A stretch of DNA of 64,000 nucleotides, taken from Methylococcus geothermalis (GTDB taxonomy: Bacteria > Pseudomonadota > Gammaproteobacteria > Methylococcales > Methylococcaceae). The position numbers and the translations under genes were made by a program. Below, piece after piece: positions 50,954 through 60,912 of this stretch (position 1 is the first letter of the stretch; every line of letters starts with the position of its first letter). Location: assembly GCF_012769535.1 (NCBI RefSeq), contig NZ_CP046565.1, positions 944,501 through 1,008,500 on the forward strand. Direction: 5' to 3'. The notes under the pieces were generated by a model that did no database searches, was not told the DNA's origin, and saw only the letters and a program-made list of their open reading frames with translations.

Positions 50954-52858
50954 TCAGAGCAGGCTCTGCAGCAAACCGTTCAGCTTGTGCACGAATGCCG
51001 CAGGGTTATCGAGCTGGCCGCCCTCGGCCAGCACGGCCTGGTCGAACAGGACGGAAGCCAGGTCCTGGAATCGGGCATCCTCGGTTTCCGTCTTCAGGCG
51101 TGCGATCAGGCCGTGGTGCGGATTGATCTCCAGGATCGGCTTGCTGCCGGGGACGTCTTGGCCCGCGGTCTTCATGATCCGTTCCATGGTCCGGCTGATG
51201 CCATAGGATTCCGAGATCAAACAGGCCGGTGAATCAGTGAGTCGGTGGCTCAGACGCACGTCGCTTACCTTGGCCTCCAGTGCCTTTTTCAGCCGTTCCG
51301 TCAGCGGCGCGAACTCTTCCTTCTCGGCCTCCGCTTCGGCTTTTTCTTCCTCGCCTTCCAGCGCGCCCAGGTCCAGGTCGCCCCGCGCCACCGATTGCAG
51401 CGACTTGCCCTGGTACTCGGTCAGGTAGCCGACCAGCCATTCGTCGATGCGGTCGCTCAGCAGCAGCACCTCGATGCCCTTCTTGCGGAAGATTTCCAGG
51501 TGCGGGCTGTTTTTGGCGGCGCCGAAGCTCTCGGCCGAGACGAAATAGATTTTGTCCTGGCCTTCCTGCATCCGGCCGATGTAGTCGTCCAGGGAAACCG
51601 TCGGGTCCTCGCTGTCCGTGTGGGTGGAGCTGAAGCGCAGCAGCTTGGCGATGCGGTCCTTGTTGGCGAAGTCCTCGATGATGCCTTCCTTGAGCACCTG
51701 GCCGAAATGGCCCCAGAATTCCTTGTACTTGTCCGGCTCGTTGGTGGCCAGATCTTCCAGCAGCCCCAGCACTTTCTTCACCGCGCCGCCGCGAATTTTC
51801 TCCAGCTGCTTGTTTTCCTGGAGAATTTCACGCGAGACATTGAGCGGCAGGGTGTCGGAATCGATCACGCCGCGGACGAAGCGCAGGTAGCGCGGCATCA
51901 GCTTGTCCGAGTCCTCCATGACGAAGACCTTGCGGACGTAGAGCTTCACGCCGCGCTTGGAATCGCGGTCCCACAGGTCGAACGGCGCGTGCTTGGGGAT
52001 GTAAAGCAGCAAGGTATATTCGTTGGTGCCCTCGACCCGGCTGTGGACGCGGGCCAGGGGTTCCTGGAAATCGTGCGAGACGTGTTTGTAGAACTCGTTG
52101 TAGGCCTCGTCGGTGATCTCGTCGCGGTTCTTGGCCCACAGCGCGGAGGCGCTGTTGACCGTCTCCCACACCTCGGCCGGCGTTTCCTCGCCTTCCTTGG
52201 GCTCGCCGGCTTCCCGCAGCATTTCGATGGGCAGGGAGATGTGGTCGGAGAATTTGCGGACGATCGAGCGCAGCTTCCAGCCATCCAGGAACTCGTCCTC
52301 CCCTTCGCGCAGATGCAGGGTCACGCGGGTGCCGTGTTCGGTCCGCGTCGCAGACTCCAGGGTGTAATTGCCTTCGCCGGCGGATTCCCAGCGCACGCCT
52401 TCCTCGGCCGGCGTGCCGGCCTTGCGGGTTTCCAGCACCACCTTGTCGGCGACGATGAAGGCGGAGTAGAAACCCACGCCGAACTGGCCGATCAACTGGC
52501 TGTCCTTGCTCTCGTCACCGGTCAGCGATTCGAAGAACTGCTTGGTGCCCGAGCGGGCGATGGTCCCGATGTTGTGCTGCACCTCCTCGCGCGTCATCCC
52601 GATGCCGTTGTCGCTGATGCTCAAGGTGCGGGCGGCCTTGTCGAACTCGATCCGCACCCGCAGCCGGCTGTCGCCCTCGTACAGCGCTTCGTTGCCGAGC
52701 GCGCTGAAGCGCAGCTTGTCGGCCGCATCGGATGCATTGGAAATCAATTCGCGCAGGAAAATCTCCTTGTTGCCATACAAGGAGTGGATCATCAGATGGA
52801 GCAGTTGCTTGACCTCGGCTTCGAAGCCCAGGGTCACTCGATTTTCGGCGACTGTCAT
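50954..52858 (-). CDS. htpG: Molecular chaperone Hsp90 (HtpG)
   Basis: A 634-residue Hsp90. The N-terminal ATP site is clear ([18 protein letters not shown]-type region; [32 protein letters not shown]). The middle domain ([12 protein letters not shown]-type region) and the C-terminal dimerisation domain ([23 protein letters not shown]) follow. The ATG at 52858 is preceded by AGGGGGACC; an ATG ten codons earlier is possible. It is convergent with gltA. Confidence 0.97.
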   Translation of the reverse strand: MTVAENRVTLGFEAEVKQLLHLMIHSLYGNKEIFLRELISNASDAADKLRFSALGNEALYEGDSRLRVRIEFDKAARTLSISDNGIGMTREEVQHNIGTIARSGTKQFFESLTGDESKDSQLIGQFGVGFYSAFIVADKVVLETRKAGTPAEEGVRWESAGEGNYTLESATRTEHGTRVTLHLREGEDEFLDGWKLRSIVRKFSDHISLPIEMLREAGEPKEGEETPAEVWETVNSASALWAKNRDEITDEAYNEFYKHVSHDFQEPLARVHSRVEGTNEYTLLLYIPKHAPFDLWDRDSKRGVKLYVRKVFVMEDSDKLMPRYLRFVRGVIDSDTLPLNVSREILQENKQLEKIRGGAVKKVLGLLEDLATNEPDKYKEFWGHFGQVLKEGIIEDFANKDRIAKLLRFSSTHTDSEDPTVSLDDYIGRMQEGQDKIYFVSAESFGAAKNSPHLEIFRKKGIEVLLLSDRIDEWLVGYLTEYQGKSLQSVARGDLDLGALEGEEEKAEAEAEKEEFAPLTERLKKALEAKVSDVRLSHRLTDSPACLISESYGISRTMERIMKTAGQDVPGSKPILEINPHHGLIARLKTETEDARFQDLASVLFDQAVLAEGGQLDNPAAFVHKLNGLLQSLL

Positions 52859-53087
52859 GGGTGTAGGTCCCCCTTTGAGTTGTGACACGAACGGAAAAAT
52901 CAGGCCTTCGAATTGGAGGCAAGGCGGGCCGATTTCAACACTGGTTCAGTCGGAGTCTCGATCCGGGCACCACTTCGCGCTCGACCTCAGCCTTTCCAGC
53001 CCAGCTTGTTTCTGGTCCACGCAGGACTGCGGCGGCAATCCAATACCGCAAAGACGCGCGCGATTTGGCCTTCCAGCCGGGGGCGGC

Positions 53088-54110
53088 TCAACGGTCATGA
53101 AGGTAAAGCACGTAAGCATTGCCCAGGTATACCAGCAGCAGGGCAATGCTGACCCAGCCGACGGTCCTGAACAGCCGGGTGTTGGCGCGGTAGAGGAGGC
53201 CCACGATGAAGATGCCGGTCATGACCATGGCCGAGAACGCCGACAGCGCGTGGACGGGCGAGACATGCGACAGCAGCGGCCCGGGCAGGAAAGCCAGGTC
53301 GTCGACGGCGAGAATGCAGACGTTGAACAGATTGCTGCCGAGCAAATTGGCGATCGCCATGTCGACGGCGCGGATGCGCACCGCACCGATCGTGACGCTC
53401 AGTTCGGGCATCGAGGTGGCGGCCGCGATGAACAGGGTGCCGACGAAGCTCTTGTGCCAGCCCATGGTTTCGGCCAGCGCAGTGCCGATGGACGGTAGCC
53501 AGGCACCCGCACCGACGACCACGGCGGCAGCCGCGAGATACTGCATCACCGCCCGTCGTAGGCGGATGCCGGGATATTGCTCGGTCACTTCTTCCGCGAA
53601 GGACGCCATTTGCTCGCGTTCATAAAGGAACACGGCGCGCATGGAAAACATGTACAGGAGGCCGAGCAGGGGGGAGTAAAGTCCGACCCAGCCCAGCGCC
53701 GGTACGATGTCCTTGTCGGCCAGCAACAGGTTGATGCCCACCAGGCCGAGCAGGATGATGCCGAAGCCCGCCGAGAGCAGATGGCCCTGGCTGGCGCGGC
53801 GGTAGACCGATTCGTGCCGGTGCAGGAAATCCAGGGCGACGAGGATGGCGAGGTTGAATACGCAGCTTCCCAGCACGTCGCCGGCGGCGATGTCCGGAGC
53901 CGCCGCGACGGTGACCGCGCTGACGCCGGTGATCAGTTCGGGAAGAGATGTCGCCGTGGCCAGCAGGATCAGGCCGATCCAGCTCCCGGACAGGCCGGTC
54001 TTTTCCGCGATCACATCGCCGTAGCGGGAGAGCCGGAACCCCGCCATGCCGATGAGCGCGGCGCACAACAGGAATTCCGCCCAGGGAATCAGCAATTCCG
54101 GCGCAGCCAT
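53088..54110 (-). CDS. Ca2+/Na+ (K+-dependent-type) exchanger
   Basis: A 340-residue member of the Ca2+:cation antiporter superfamily. Two inverted alpha-repeats are visible: ATATSLPELITGVSAV with GDVLGSCVFNLAI, and AAATSMPELSVTIGAVR with NLLGSNLFNV. The SLPEL/SMPEL Glu residues coordinate Ca2+. About ten hydrophobic segments fit the family. It lies immediately downstream of ftsH on the same strand. Confidence 0.9.
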   Translation of the reverse strand: MAAPELLIPWAEFLLCAALIGMAGFRLSRYGDVIAEKTGLSGSWIGLILLATATSLPELITGVSAVTVAAAPDIAAGDVLGSCVFNLAILVALDFLHRHESVYRRASQGHLLSAGFGIILLGLVGINLLLADKDIVPALGWVGLYSPLLGLLYMFSMRAVFLYEREQMASFAEEVTEQYPGIRLRRAVMQYLAAAAVVVGAGAWLPSIGTALAETMGWHKSFVGTLFIAAATSMPELSVTIGAVRIRAVDMAIANLLGSNLFNVCILAVDDLAFLPGPLLSHVSPVHALSAFSAMVMTGIFIVGLLYRANTRLFRTVGWVSIALLLVYLGNAYVLYLHDR

Positions 54111-54132
54111 CCGGCGGCCTTGTTCCCGTTCG

Positions 54133-56046
54133 CTAGGACGCCGCTTCGCGGATGATGGCTTTGACTTCCTCGCCGCTCACGACTTCCTTTTCCTTGAGCA
54201 GGGCGGCGAGCTTGTCCAGCGTGGCGCGGCGCTGGGTGAGGATTTCGCGCACGCGCTGCAATCCTTCCTCGACCAGCTTCCTCACCTCGTTGTCGATCAG
54301 CCGTGCCGTTTCCTCGCTGAAGTTGCGTTCCTCGGCACCTTCGATATTGAGATAGGCCAGCTGCTGGCGGCGGCCGTAGGTGAGGGGGCCGAGCACCTTG
54401 CTCATCCCCAGGCTGCAGACCATGGTGCGGGCGATTTCCGAAGCCTTTTCCAGGTCATTCTGGGCGCCGCTGGAGGACTCTCCGAATACCAGTTCCTCCG
54501 CGGTGCGGCCGCCGAGCAGGATGGCGATCTGGTCCTTCAGCTCCTGTTCGGTCGACAGGAACTTCTCCTCCACCGGGAGCTGGAGGGTGAAACCCAAGGC
54601 CGCCGCCCCACGGGGAATGATCGAGACCTTGTGCACGGGTTCGCCGGTAGGCACGATTTCGGCGACCAGGGCATGGCCGGATTCGTGCACCGCCACGCGG
54701 TGTTTCTCGGCGTCGCTGAGCAAGCGGCTCTTCTTCTCCGGTCCGGCCAGGATGCGGTCGATGGCGGCTTCGAAATCCGCCATGCCGATCGCCGTCTTGT
54801 TGGCGCGCACGGCGATGATGGCGGCTTCGTTGGCGGCATTGGCCAGATCGGCGCCGACGAAGCCGGGCGTGCGCTGGGCGACGACGCGCAGGTCGACGTC
54901 CTGGTCGAGCTTCATTTTTTGGGTATGCAGCCTGAGGATCGCGACGCGGTCCTCCAGTCCCGGCTTGTCCACCACGATCTGGCGATCGAAGCGGCCGGAG
55001 CGGAGCAGGGCCTTGTCCAGGATTTCCGGGCGGTTGGTGGCCGCCATCACGGCGACCCCGACCGAGGGGTCGAAGCCGTCCATTTCGGTCAGCAGCTGGT
55101 TGAGGGTCTGCTCGCGCTCGTCGTGGCCGCCCATCACCACCGGACCGCCGCGGGAGCGGCCGATGGCGTCCAACTCGTCGATGAAGATGATGCAAGGCGC
55201 GTTCTGGCGGGCTTGTTCGAACAGGTCGCGCACGCGGGCCGCGCCGACACCGACGAACAGTTCGATGAATTCCGAGCCGCTGATGTTGAAGAACGGCACC
55301 CCGGCTTCGCCCGCCACGGCGCGGGCCAGCAGGGTCTTACCGGTGCCGGGTGGACCGACCAGCAGCACGCCCTTGGGCATGCGCCCGCCCAAGCTCTGGA
55401 TGCGGGTGGGGTTCTGCAGGAACTCGATCGTTTCCCGCAGCTCCTGCTTGGCCTCGTCGGCCCCGGCCACGTCGCCGAAAGTGACCTTGGCGGCGGTATC
55501 GGCCTGGATCTTGGTCTTCTTGCCGATGCTCAGGAAACCCCGCCCGCCGGTCATGCGCCGCGCCATCCAGGTCCAGAACAGGGTCAGCAGGGCGATCGGT
55601 ACGACCCAGTTGAAGATCAGGTTGCTGAACCAGTTGCTGCCGTAGCGGACCGTGTATTTCACGCCCTTTTTTTCCAGTTCGGCGGCGAGTTCGTGGTTCC
55701 ACAGCGGCACGGTGATGAAGGCTCTGGGCGATTCGCCTTCGGCTTCGGGCTTGAGGGTGCCCGAAATGGCCTGCTCGGTGACCACGGCCTCTTCCACCTT
55801 TCCTTCGGACACCGCCTTCAGGAACTCGCTGTAGGGGATTTCCTCGTTGCGCAGAGTCTGGTAGCCGTTCAGCAGGTACAGGGTCGACAGCACCAGCAGC
55901 AGGTACAGAATCATGTTGTTGCGGCGGCGGATGCCGTCGGGCCCCTCGCCCGAGATGCCGGCTTCGCTTTTCACCCGTTGCCAGAAATCGCTCAGGGTAT
56001 CGAACAGCTTGCGGGGCGGTGTGGAATTTTGGGTGTTCTTGGCCAT
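54133..56046 (-). CDS. ftsH: ATP-dependent zinc metalloprotease FtsH
   Basis: A 637-residue membrane AAA+ protease. Two N-terminal transmembrane helices ([17 protein letters not shown] and [18 protein letters not shown]) flank the periplasmic domain. Then come Walker [15 protein letters not shown], Walker [13 protein letters not shown], the SRH ([20 protein letters not shown]) and the zinc site [10 protein letters not shown]. It degrades misassembled membrane proteins. GGAGA precedes the ATG. The genomic context differs from the common rrmJ-ftsH order. Confidence 0.97.
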   Translation of the reverse strand: MAKNTQNSTPPRKLFDTLSDFWQRVKSEAGISGEGPDGIRRRNNMILYLLLVLSTLYLLNGYQTLRNEEIPYSEFLKAVSEGKVEEAVVTEQAISGTLKPEAEGESPRAFITVPLWNHELAAELEKKGVKYTVRYGSNWFSNLIFNWVVPIALLTLFWTWMARRMTGGRGFLSIGKKTKIQADTAAKVTFGDVAGADEAKQELRETIEFLQNPTRIQSLGGRMPKGVLLVGPPGTGKTLLARAVAGEAGVPFFNISGSEFIELFVGVGAARVRDLFEQARQNAPCIIFIDELDAIGRSRGGPVVMGGHDEREQTLNQLLTEMDGFDPSVGVAVMAATNRPEILDKALLRSGRFDRQIVVDKPGLEDRVAILRLHTQKMKLDQDVDLRVVAQRTPGFVGADLANAANEAAIIAVRANKTAIGMADFEAAIDRILAGPEKKSRLLSDAEKHRVAVHESGHALVAEIVPTGEPVHKVSIIPRGAAALGFTLQLPVEEKFLSTEQELKDQIAILLGGRTAEELVFGESSSGAQNDLEKASEIARTMVCSLGMSKVLGPLTYGRRQQLAYLNIEGAEERNFSEETARLIDNEVRKLVEEGLQRVREILTQRRATLDKLAALLKEKEVVSGEEVKAIIREAAS

Positions 56047-56176
56047 GGGAGTCTCCGGTTAAGGCTGCATGACGGCCGGGATGGTCGGTTCCGCTGGGGA
56101 GATTCTAGTGCTTGTGGCGCCGGATTGCTGCAAGGGATGGCCGGCGCCGCCCCGGGCCGCGTCACGGGGGATCGGC

Positions 56177-57745
56177 TCAGGTCCTGGTCTCGACGCGGCG
56201 TGACAAATCGGCAAAAACACCCGCGAGATCATGCAGGACTTCCTGGTTGGCATAGCGAACCACTTCCAGCCCAAGGGAATTCAGAAAGCGCGTCCGTTCG
56301 CCATCGTATTCGATTTGCCGGGCATGGCTGTCGCCGTCGATCTCGATGACCAGTTGAAGTTCGGAGCAATAGAAATCGACGATGTAGCTGCCTATGGGTT
56401 TTTGCCGCAGGAACTTGTACCGAGCGAACTGGCGGCAGCGCAGCACTTTGTTCCAGAGCAAGGATTCGGCCGGGGTGGGGTTCCTGCGGTTTTCACGGGC
56501 CAGGGCGGTGAGGTTCTTGTCGTAGGGGAGGTAGATGGCCCTCTGAACCCTCCTGCCCCCAACCCCCCTGCCCCCCTTATCAGGGGGGTTATCAAGGGGG
56601 TGCGGCGAGGACGCTCCGGCTTTTTCCTCGAGAAGGGATTGAGAGGACGGTGTATCTTCCCCCCTGACAAGGGGGGATTGAGGGGGGTTATTTTTCATCA
56701 TCTTAACGTCGATGCCTGTTACACCCCCCGGCTCCCCCATCCGCCCGATCCGGCCCGACTGAGCATAGCCCTGCGACTCGAACAAGGCCATGACCTCGCC
56801 GGCGCTCGCCGGATCGCAGGCGACCAGCAGGCCCCCGCTGGTCTGGGGATCGCACAGCAGCTTGTGCTGCCATTCGGCCAGCTCGGGGCTCAGACGGACC
56901 CAAGCGCCGTAGCTGTCCCAGTTGCGGGCGGCGGCGCCGGTGGCGTAGCCTTCCTGGGCCAGTTCCCTGGCGATGTCGATGACGGGAATGTCGCCGAAGA
57001 CGATCTCCGCGCCGAGACTCGATCCCCGGCAGATTTCCAGGAGATGCCCGAGCAGGCCGAAGCCGGTGACGTCGGTCATGGCATGGACCCCGTCGAGCTC
57101 CGCCAGCGCCGCGCCGACGCTGTTCAGGCGGGTGGTGTGTTCGATCATCCGGGCATAGCCCGTGGCATCGAGTCGGCCTTTTTTGAGAGCCGCGCTGAGG
57201 ACGCCCACACCTAAGGGTTTGCCCAGGATCAGCACGTCGCCGGGCCGGGCCCCGTCGTTGCGCTTCAGCTTGTCCGGATGCACCAGGCCGAGCGCCACCA
57301 GGCCGTAGATGGGTTCGGGGGAGTCGATCGAGTGCCCGCCGGCGATGGGGATTCCCGCCGCTTCGCACACCGCCGCGCCGCCGGCCAGGATCTTCCGCAT
57401 CGTCTCCACCGGCAGCTTGTCCACCGGCATGCCCACCACCGCCAGGGCCAGGATCGGCGTGCCGCCCATGGCGTAGACGTCGGACAGGGCGTTGGTGGCG
57501 GCGATGCGGCCGAAATCGTAAGGATCGTCGACGATCGGCATGAAGAAATCGGTGGTGGCGACCACGGCCTGATGGGGCCCGATACGGTAGACCGCGGCGT
57601 CGTCGCTGGTCTCCGTACCGACCAGCAGGTCGGGAAAGCGGCTCGCCAGGGGCAGTTCCGCCAGCATCTGCGACAGCACGGCGGGGGCGATCTTGCAGCC
57701 ACAGCCGCCGCCGTGGGAGAGCGTGGTCAATCGGACGTCGGTCAT
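56177..57745 (-). CDS. selD: Selenide water dikinase fused to a DUF559 nuclease-like domain
   Basis: A 522-residue in-frame fusion. Residues 1-345 are a complete SelD, which makes selenophosphate from selenide and ATP: GGGCGCK with the catalytic Cys15 and Lys18, [60 protein letters not shown] linker made of a Pro/Gly-rich repeat ([23 protein letters not shown]) follows, then a DUF559 domain ([53 protein letters not shown]) of the very-short-patch-repair-like nuclease fold. It is the last gene of the selenium operon, 10 bases after the TusA-ferritin gene. Confidence 0.9.
   Translation of the reverse strand: MTDVRLTTLSHGGGCGCKIAPAVLSQMLAELPLASRFPDLLVGTETSDDAAVYRIGPHQAVVATTDFFMPIVDDPYDFGRIAATNALSDVYAMGGTPILALAVVGMPVDKLPVETMRKILAGGAAVCEAAGIPIAGGHSIDSPEPIYGLVALGLVHPDKLKRNDGARPGDVLILGKPLGVGVLSAALKKGRLDATGYARMIEHTTRLNSVGAALAELDGVHAMTDVTGFGLLGHLLEICRGSSLGAEIVFGDIPVIDIARELAQEGYATGAAARNWDSYGAWVRLSPELAEWQHKLLCDPQTSGGLLVACDPASAGEVMALFESQGYAQSGRIGRMGEPGGVTGIDVKMMKNNPPQSPLVRGEDTPSSQSLLEEKAGASSPHPLDNPPDKGGRGVGGRRVQRAIYLPYDKNLTALARENRRNPTPAESLLWNKVLRCRQFARYKFLRQKPIGSYIVDFYCSELQLVIEIDGDSHARQIEYDGERTRFLNSLGLEVVRYANQEVLHDLAGVFADLSRRVETRT
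56528..56705 (-). repeat. C/G-run repeat segment encoding the SelD-DUF559 linker
   Basis: This stretch holds two short inverted C-run/G-run units (CCCCCTTATCAGGGGGG and CCCCCCTGACAAGGGGGG) and matches the pattern of dispersed repeats that encode NPPxSPLxxG-like peptides when translated. It forms the junction between the SelD and DUF559 parts, suggesting that the fusion arose by insertion or recombination at this repeat. Confidence 0.65.
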
Positions 57746-57755
57746 TGGAGGGGCC

Positions 57756-58970
57756 TCACATGAAATTCCGGGTATGCAGGCTGGCCAGTCGCCGGGCCTG
57801 GTTTTCCTCGAAGCCGAGCTTCTGCAGGCGCAGGCGGCGGCCTTCGGCCATCTCTCGCTGCAGCGTCTGCACCGCTTCGAAGCCGCGGGCGATCGCCGCC
57901 GGCGACCAGGCGCCCGCCGCGAGCAGCACCAGGGCGTCGTAGACTTCCTCGTTGAGCCCGGCGCTGGCGGCGAGGCTGTCGTAGCGCAGTTCCACCGCAT
58001 TGGCCAGCCGGCTGCGCAGCTCGGGTTCCCGCCGCAGTCGCTGGAGCAGGTGGGCCATGCCGAAGGCCACGTGGCGGGCCTCGTCCCGCGCCGCCAGCCG
58101 AGCGATCTGGGCGGTGACCGGGTCGGGGGCGTGGGCATGGAGGAAATGCAGCAGATTGACGAAGGTGCCTTCGCCCAGCACCGAGAGCAGGAAGGAAGCG
58201 ATCGAGAAATCCGGCGCGTCGAACAGGGTCTTGAGCGAGCTTTGCCCGCCGGCGGTGGACAGGGCCGGTTCCCGCCGTTTCAGCCGGGCGCGGCGGGTGA
58301 ACACCTCGACGTGGCGGGCCTCGTCCGCCACCTGGATCGCCAGCAACTGCATGATCTCGCGGTAATGCGGATGGATGCGGCCGAGGAAGCGGGCGGGTAT
58401 CAGCAGGGCGGCGTTCTCGTTCTCGATGAGGTAGGTCATGACCTGCACCACCGCGTCCTCGACCTCGTCCGGCAGCTCGAACGGGGCGTTCCAGTCCACC
58501 GCGGTTTCCGGATCCCATTGCGCGGCCAGCGCCTGGCGGTACAGTTCCGCCGCTTCTTCGGCCCAGACCTCGGCCTTGCGGTCCAGCGGGAAATGCCATT
58601 CCGGCCCGCCGGCCTCCACCGTCGCTCCTCGCGCCGCCAGGCCCCAGCGGGACTCCGCCCGTTCGGCCACGGCTTCGGGTTCGCCCGGATCGGCCTTGCC
58701 GCAGCGTTCCGCGCCTTGCCAGCGTCCGGTCTGATAGCCGCCGCGGACGATGTCGGCCCGATTGTCGGTCACTTCGGCCAGCCGATGGCCCTGCGCCCGG
58801 CACCAGGCGGCGAGATGGGCCTGGAAGCCGGGCGCGCAGGCGCGCACGCGCAGGGTCGCGCCGGGCGGAATGCGGCTCAAGGCCCGCTTGACCAGCAGGT
58901 GCGCTCCGCGGTCGAAGCCGAGCGCCTCAATATCGATAGTCGGCGGCGAGGATGCGTCCATCGGGAGCAT
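57756..58970 (-). CDS. TusA-like fold fused to a ferritin-like di-iron domain
   Basis: A 404-residue protein with two parts. Residues 10-65 look like the TusA/SirA fold ([34 protein letters not shown]), but the sulfur-carrying Cys of the CPxP loop is replaced by DRGAH. The rest is a ferritin-like helical domain with a duplicated di-iron set: Glu183/185 then ADEARH (217-220), and Glu267 then RDEARH (297-300). It lies between a PhnD-like gene and selD, with a 10-base gap to selD. An oxidase or oxygenase role tied to selenium or sulfur handling is inferred; no substrate is known. The start overlaps the upstream gene by 44 bases; ATGs at 58970 and 58961 are both possible. Confidence 0.82.
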   Translation of the reverse strand: MLPMDASSPPTIDIEALGFDRGAHLLVKRALSRIPPGATLRVRACAPGFQAHLAAWCRAQGHRLAEVTDNRADIVRGGYQTGRWQGAERCGKADPGEPEAVAERAESRWGLAARGATVEAGGPEWHFPLDRKAEVWAEEAAELYRQALAAQWDPETAVDWNAPFELPDEVEDAVVQVMTYLIENENAALLIPARFLGRIHPHYREIMQLLAIQVADEARHVEVFTRRARLKRREPALSTAGGQSSLKTLFDAPDFSIASFLLSVLGEGTFVNLLHFLHAHAPDPVTAQIARLAARDEARHVAFGMAHLLQRLRREPELRSRLANAVELRYDSLAASAGLNEEVYDALVLLAAGAWSPAAIARGFEAVQTLQREMAEGRRLRLQKLGFEENQARRLASLHTRNFM

Positions 58971-59784
58971 AAAACCCTTGCCGGTCGACCGCCGCCTCCA
59001 GTAGCCCGTAGCCGCTGCTGCGCCCCGGCAGCCATTGCTTGAGTCCTTCCAGTTCCAGCAGGGGGCGGACCGCCGGGTCGTCCCAGGACATGGCCAGCAA
59101 CAGTTCGACGAAGCGCCCGACCCGTCCTGCCGGTGCGCCGGGGCTGGCGGTGAAGTTGCAGTGGTCGTAGGCGCCGGTCTGCGCCAGGATGCGGGTCGCG
59201 CCCGGCGTCAGGGTGCCGTCGGTGGTGAAGGCGAGGTGGTTGCCGTCGATCAGGCAGGCCGCATCGACTTCCCCGCGCAGCAGCGCCAGCGCCGCATCGC
59301 GCTCGCCGCCGATGTGGTCGCCGTGCTTGCCGCCGAGCAGGTCGAAGCGGCGGACGGCGAAGTCGCGTCCCGCCTGCAGGCCGTTTCTGGCCAGGTGTTC
59401 GAGCGGGATGAGGGTGGCCTGCGGCGAATCGACCGCGCCGAAGCCGACGGTCTTGCCGCGCAGGCCGTCCAGGGTTTCGATGCCGGCATCGGCGCGGACC
59501 ACGATCAGGGAAGTCAGGTCGCGGTCGGTGTCGCGCATCGCGACCGCATCGACCGACGAACCCCGCGCCTTCGCCAGGCGCTCGGCCCGCAGCCAGGCCA
59601 GCGGCGAGTTCCAGGCCAGGTGGATCGTGCCGTCGAACTGGGCTTCGACCTGGCGCTCGTAGTTGGAGTACAGCAGGTAGTCGAAGGCCAGGCCCTGGTC
59701 GGCGAAATGCGCCTTGAAGCCTTCCCAGATGGTGACCACCTTCGGCGCATAGGCCACCGCGCCCAGGATCAGCGTTTCGCTCAT
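58927..59784 (-). CDS. PhnD-like substrate-binding protein without signal peptide
   Basis: A 285-residue type II periplasmic-binding fold of the phosphate/phosphonate (PhnD) group (LILGAVAYAPKVVTIWEGFK; DGTIHLAWNSPLAWLRAE; RDTDRDLTSLIVVRADAGI; LRGKTVGFGAVDSPQATLIP; GEVDAACLIDGNHLAF). No signal peptide or lipobox is present and no permease or ATPase genes lie nearby, so it may work in the cytoplasm as a sensor, carrier or enzyme. It lies 12 bases after the flavoprotein gene. PhnD-like proteins next to selD are sometimes annotated as putative selenate binders, but I cannot verify that here. Confidence 0.8.
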   Translation of the reverse strand: MSETLILGAVAYAPKVVTIWEGFKAHFADQGLAFDYLLYSNYERQVEAQFDGTIHLAWNSPLAWLRAERLAKARGSSVDAVAMRDTDRDLTSLIVVRADAGIETLDGLRGKTVGFGAVDSPQATLIPLEHLARNGLQAGRDFAVRRFDLLGGKHGDHIGGERDAALALLRGEVDAACLIDGNHLAFTTDGTLTPGATRILAQTGAYDHCNFTASPGAPAGRVGRFVELLLAMSWDDPAVRPLLELEGLKQWLPGRSSGYGLLEAAVDRQGFYAPDGRILAADYRY

Positions 59785-59796
59785 GGTTGCGATTCT

Positions 59797-60912
59797 CTAG
59801 AACAGGGGCAGGCCGCAGACGGCCTTGCCGATGAAGTCGTACAGCACGTCGGAGGTGGGCGCCATCACCGCCGCCGCGCGGGCGTCGCGGAACGGGCGCT
59901 CGATGGCCAGATCCTTGCGGAAGGCCGCCCCGCCGCACACCCGCATGGCGGTATCGGTGACCGCCAGCGCAGCCTCCGCCGCGGCCGCCTTGACTTCCAG
60001 CACCCGCAACAGGGCATCGTCCCGTGCCGATGCCAGCGCCTCCAGGGTGTCGTTCAGCAGCGCCTCGACCCCGTCGGCGCGGATGCGGGCGCGGGCCAGG
60101 TAGGCGCGCAGCGTGGGCAGGTCCGCCAGGCAGGAGCCCAGATGTTCCAGCCGGGTCCGGCCGGCGTGGGCGCAGGCGCGCTCCAGCGCCGATTCCATCA
60201 GGCCGAGCGAGCAGGAGGCGTTCAACACCGAAAAGATCGGCAGCACGACCTCCATCATGATGGCGAAGCCGCCCCCATCGGCGCCGAGCCGCGCCGTGGT
60301 CGGCACCCGTGCGCTTTCGGCCACGATGGGCGCCGAGGCGTTGCCCCGCAGCCCCAGGCCGTCGAACGGCTTGGGCCGACGCAAGCCGGGGTTGCCGGCG
60401 GCGACCAGCCAGAGCGTGCTGGCGCCTTCGGCTTGCACCGGCCGCGACGACCACACGTAGGAATCGGCCTCGCCGGCCGAGGTCACCATGGTCTTGGCGC
60501 CGCTCAGCAGCACATCGTCGCCGTCGGCCGAGGCGACGCCCAGCGGCGCCCAGAAATGGCTGCGCGAGCCGGATTCGGAAAAGGCGAGGGTGGCGAGATG
60601 GCGGCCGGCCGCGATTTCGCGGCGCAACTCGGGCGGGCCGTATTTCTCGACGACCGCCGTGGCGCAGTAGTGCATGGTCACCACCATGGCGGTGGAGCCG
60701 CAGGCACGCGCCAAGCGCGACACCACGGCACTGGCGTCGGCCAGCGAGCCGCCGAGCCCGCCGACCTCGGCCGAACTGATCAGCCCCAACAGGCCGGCCT
60801 GGCCCAGGGCGGCGACGGCGGAGCGTGGAAACAGGGCGTCGCGGTCCACCGCCTCGGCGGCCGGTGCCACGACGGACGCGACGATATCGTCCAGGGCTTC
60901 GAGCTTCTTCAT
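59797..60912 (-). CDS. Acyl-CoA-dehydrogenase-fold flavoprotein lacking the catalytic Glu
   Basis: A 371-residue flavoprotein of the acyl-CoA dehydrogenase superfamily (LLGLISSAEVGGLGGSLAD; ATLAFSESGSRSHFW; GAKTMVTSAGEADSYV; AMRVCGGAAFRKDLAIERPF). The YEGT motif that carries the catalytic base of ordinary dehydrogenases is replaced near residue 350 by AVMAPTSDVLYDF, and the ending GKAVCGLPLF resembles DszC/SfnB-type flavin-dependent monooxygenases. It is therefore more likely an oxygenase acting on a small S- or Se-containing compound than a beta-oxidation enzyme. It follows tRNA-Sec in the selenium operon and heads the three-gene set. Confidence 0.82.
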   Translation of the reverse strand: MKKLEALDDIVASVVAPAAEAVDRDALFPRSAVAALGQAGLLGLISSAEVGGLGGSLADASAVVSRLARACGSTAMVVTMHYCATAVVEKYGPPELRREIAAGRHLATLAFSESGSRSHFWAPLGVASADGDDVLLSGAKTMVTSAGEADSYVWSSRPVQAEGASTLWLVAAGNPGLRRPKPFDGLGLRGNASAPIVAESARVPTTARLGADGGGFAIMMEVVLPIFSVLNASCSLGLMESALERACAHAGRTRLEHLGSCLADLPTLRAYLARARIRADGVEALLNDTLEALASARDDALLRVLEVKAAAAEAALAVTDTAMRVCGGAAFRKDLAIERPFRDARAAAVMAPTSDVLYDFIGKAVCGLPLF

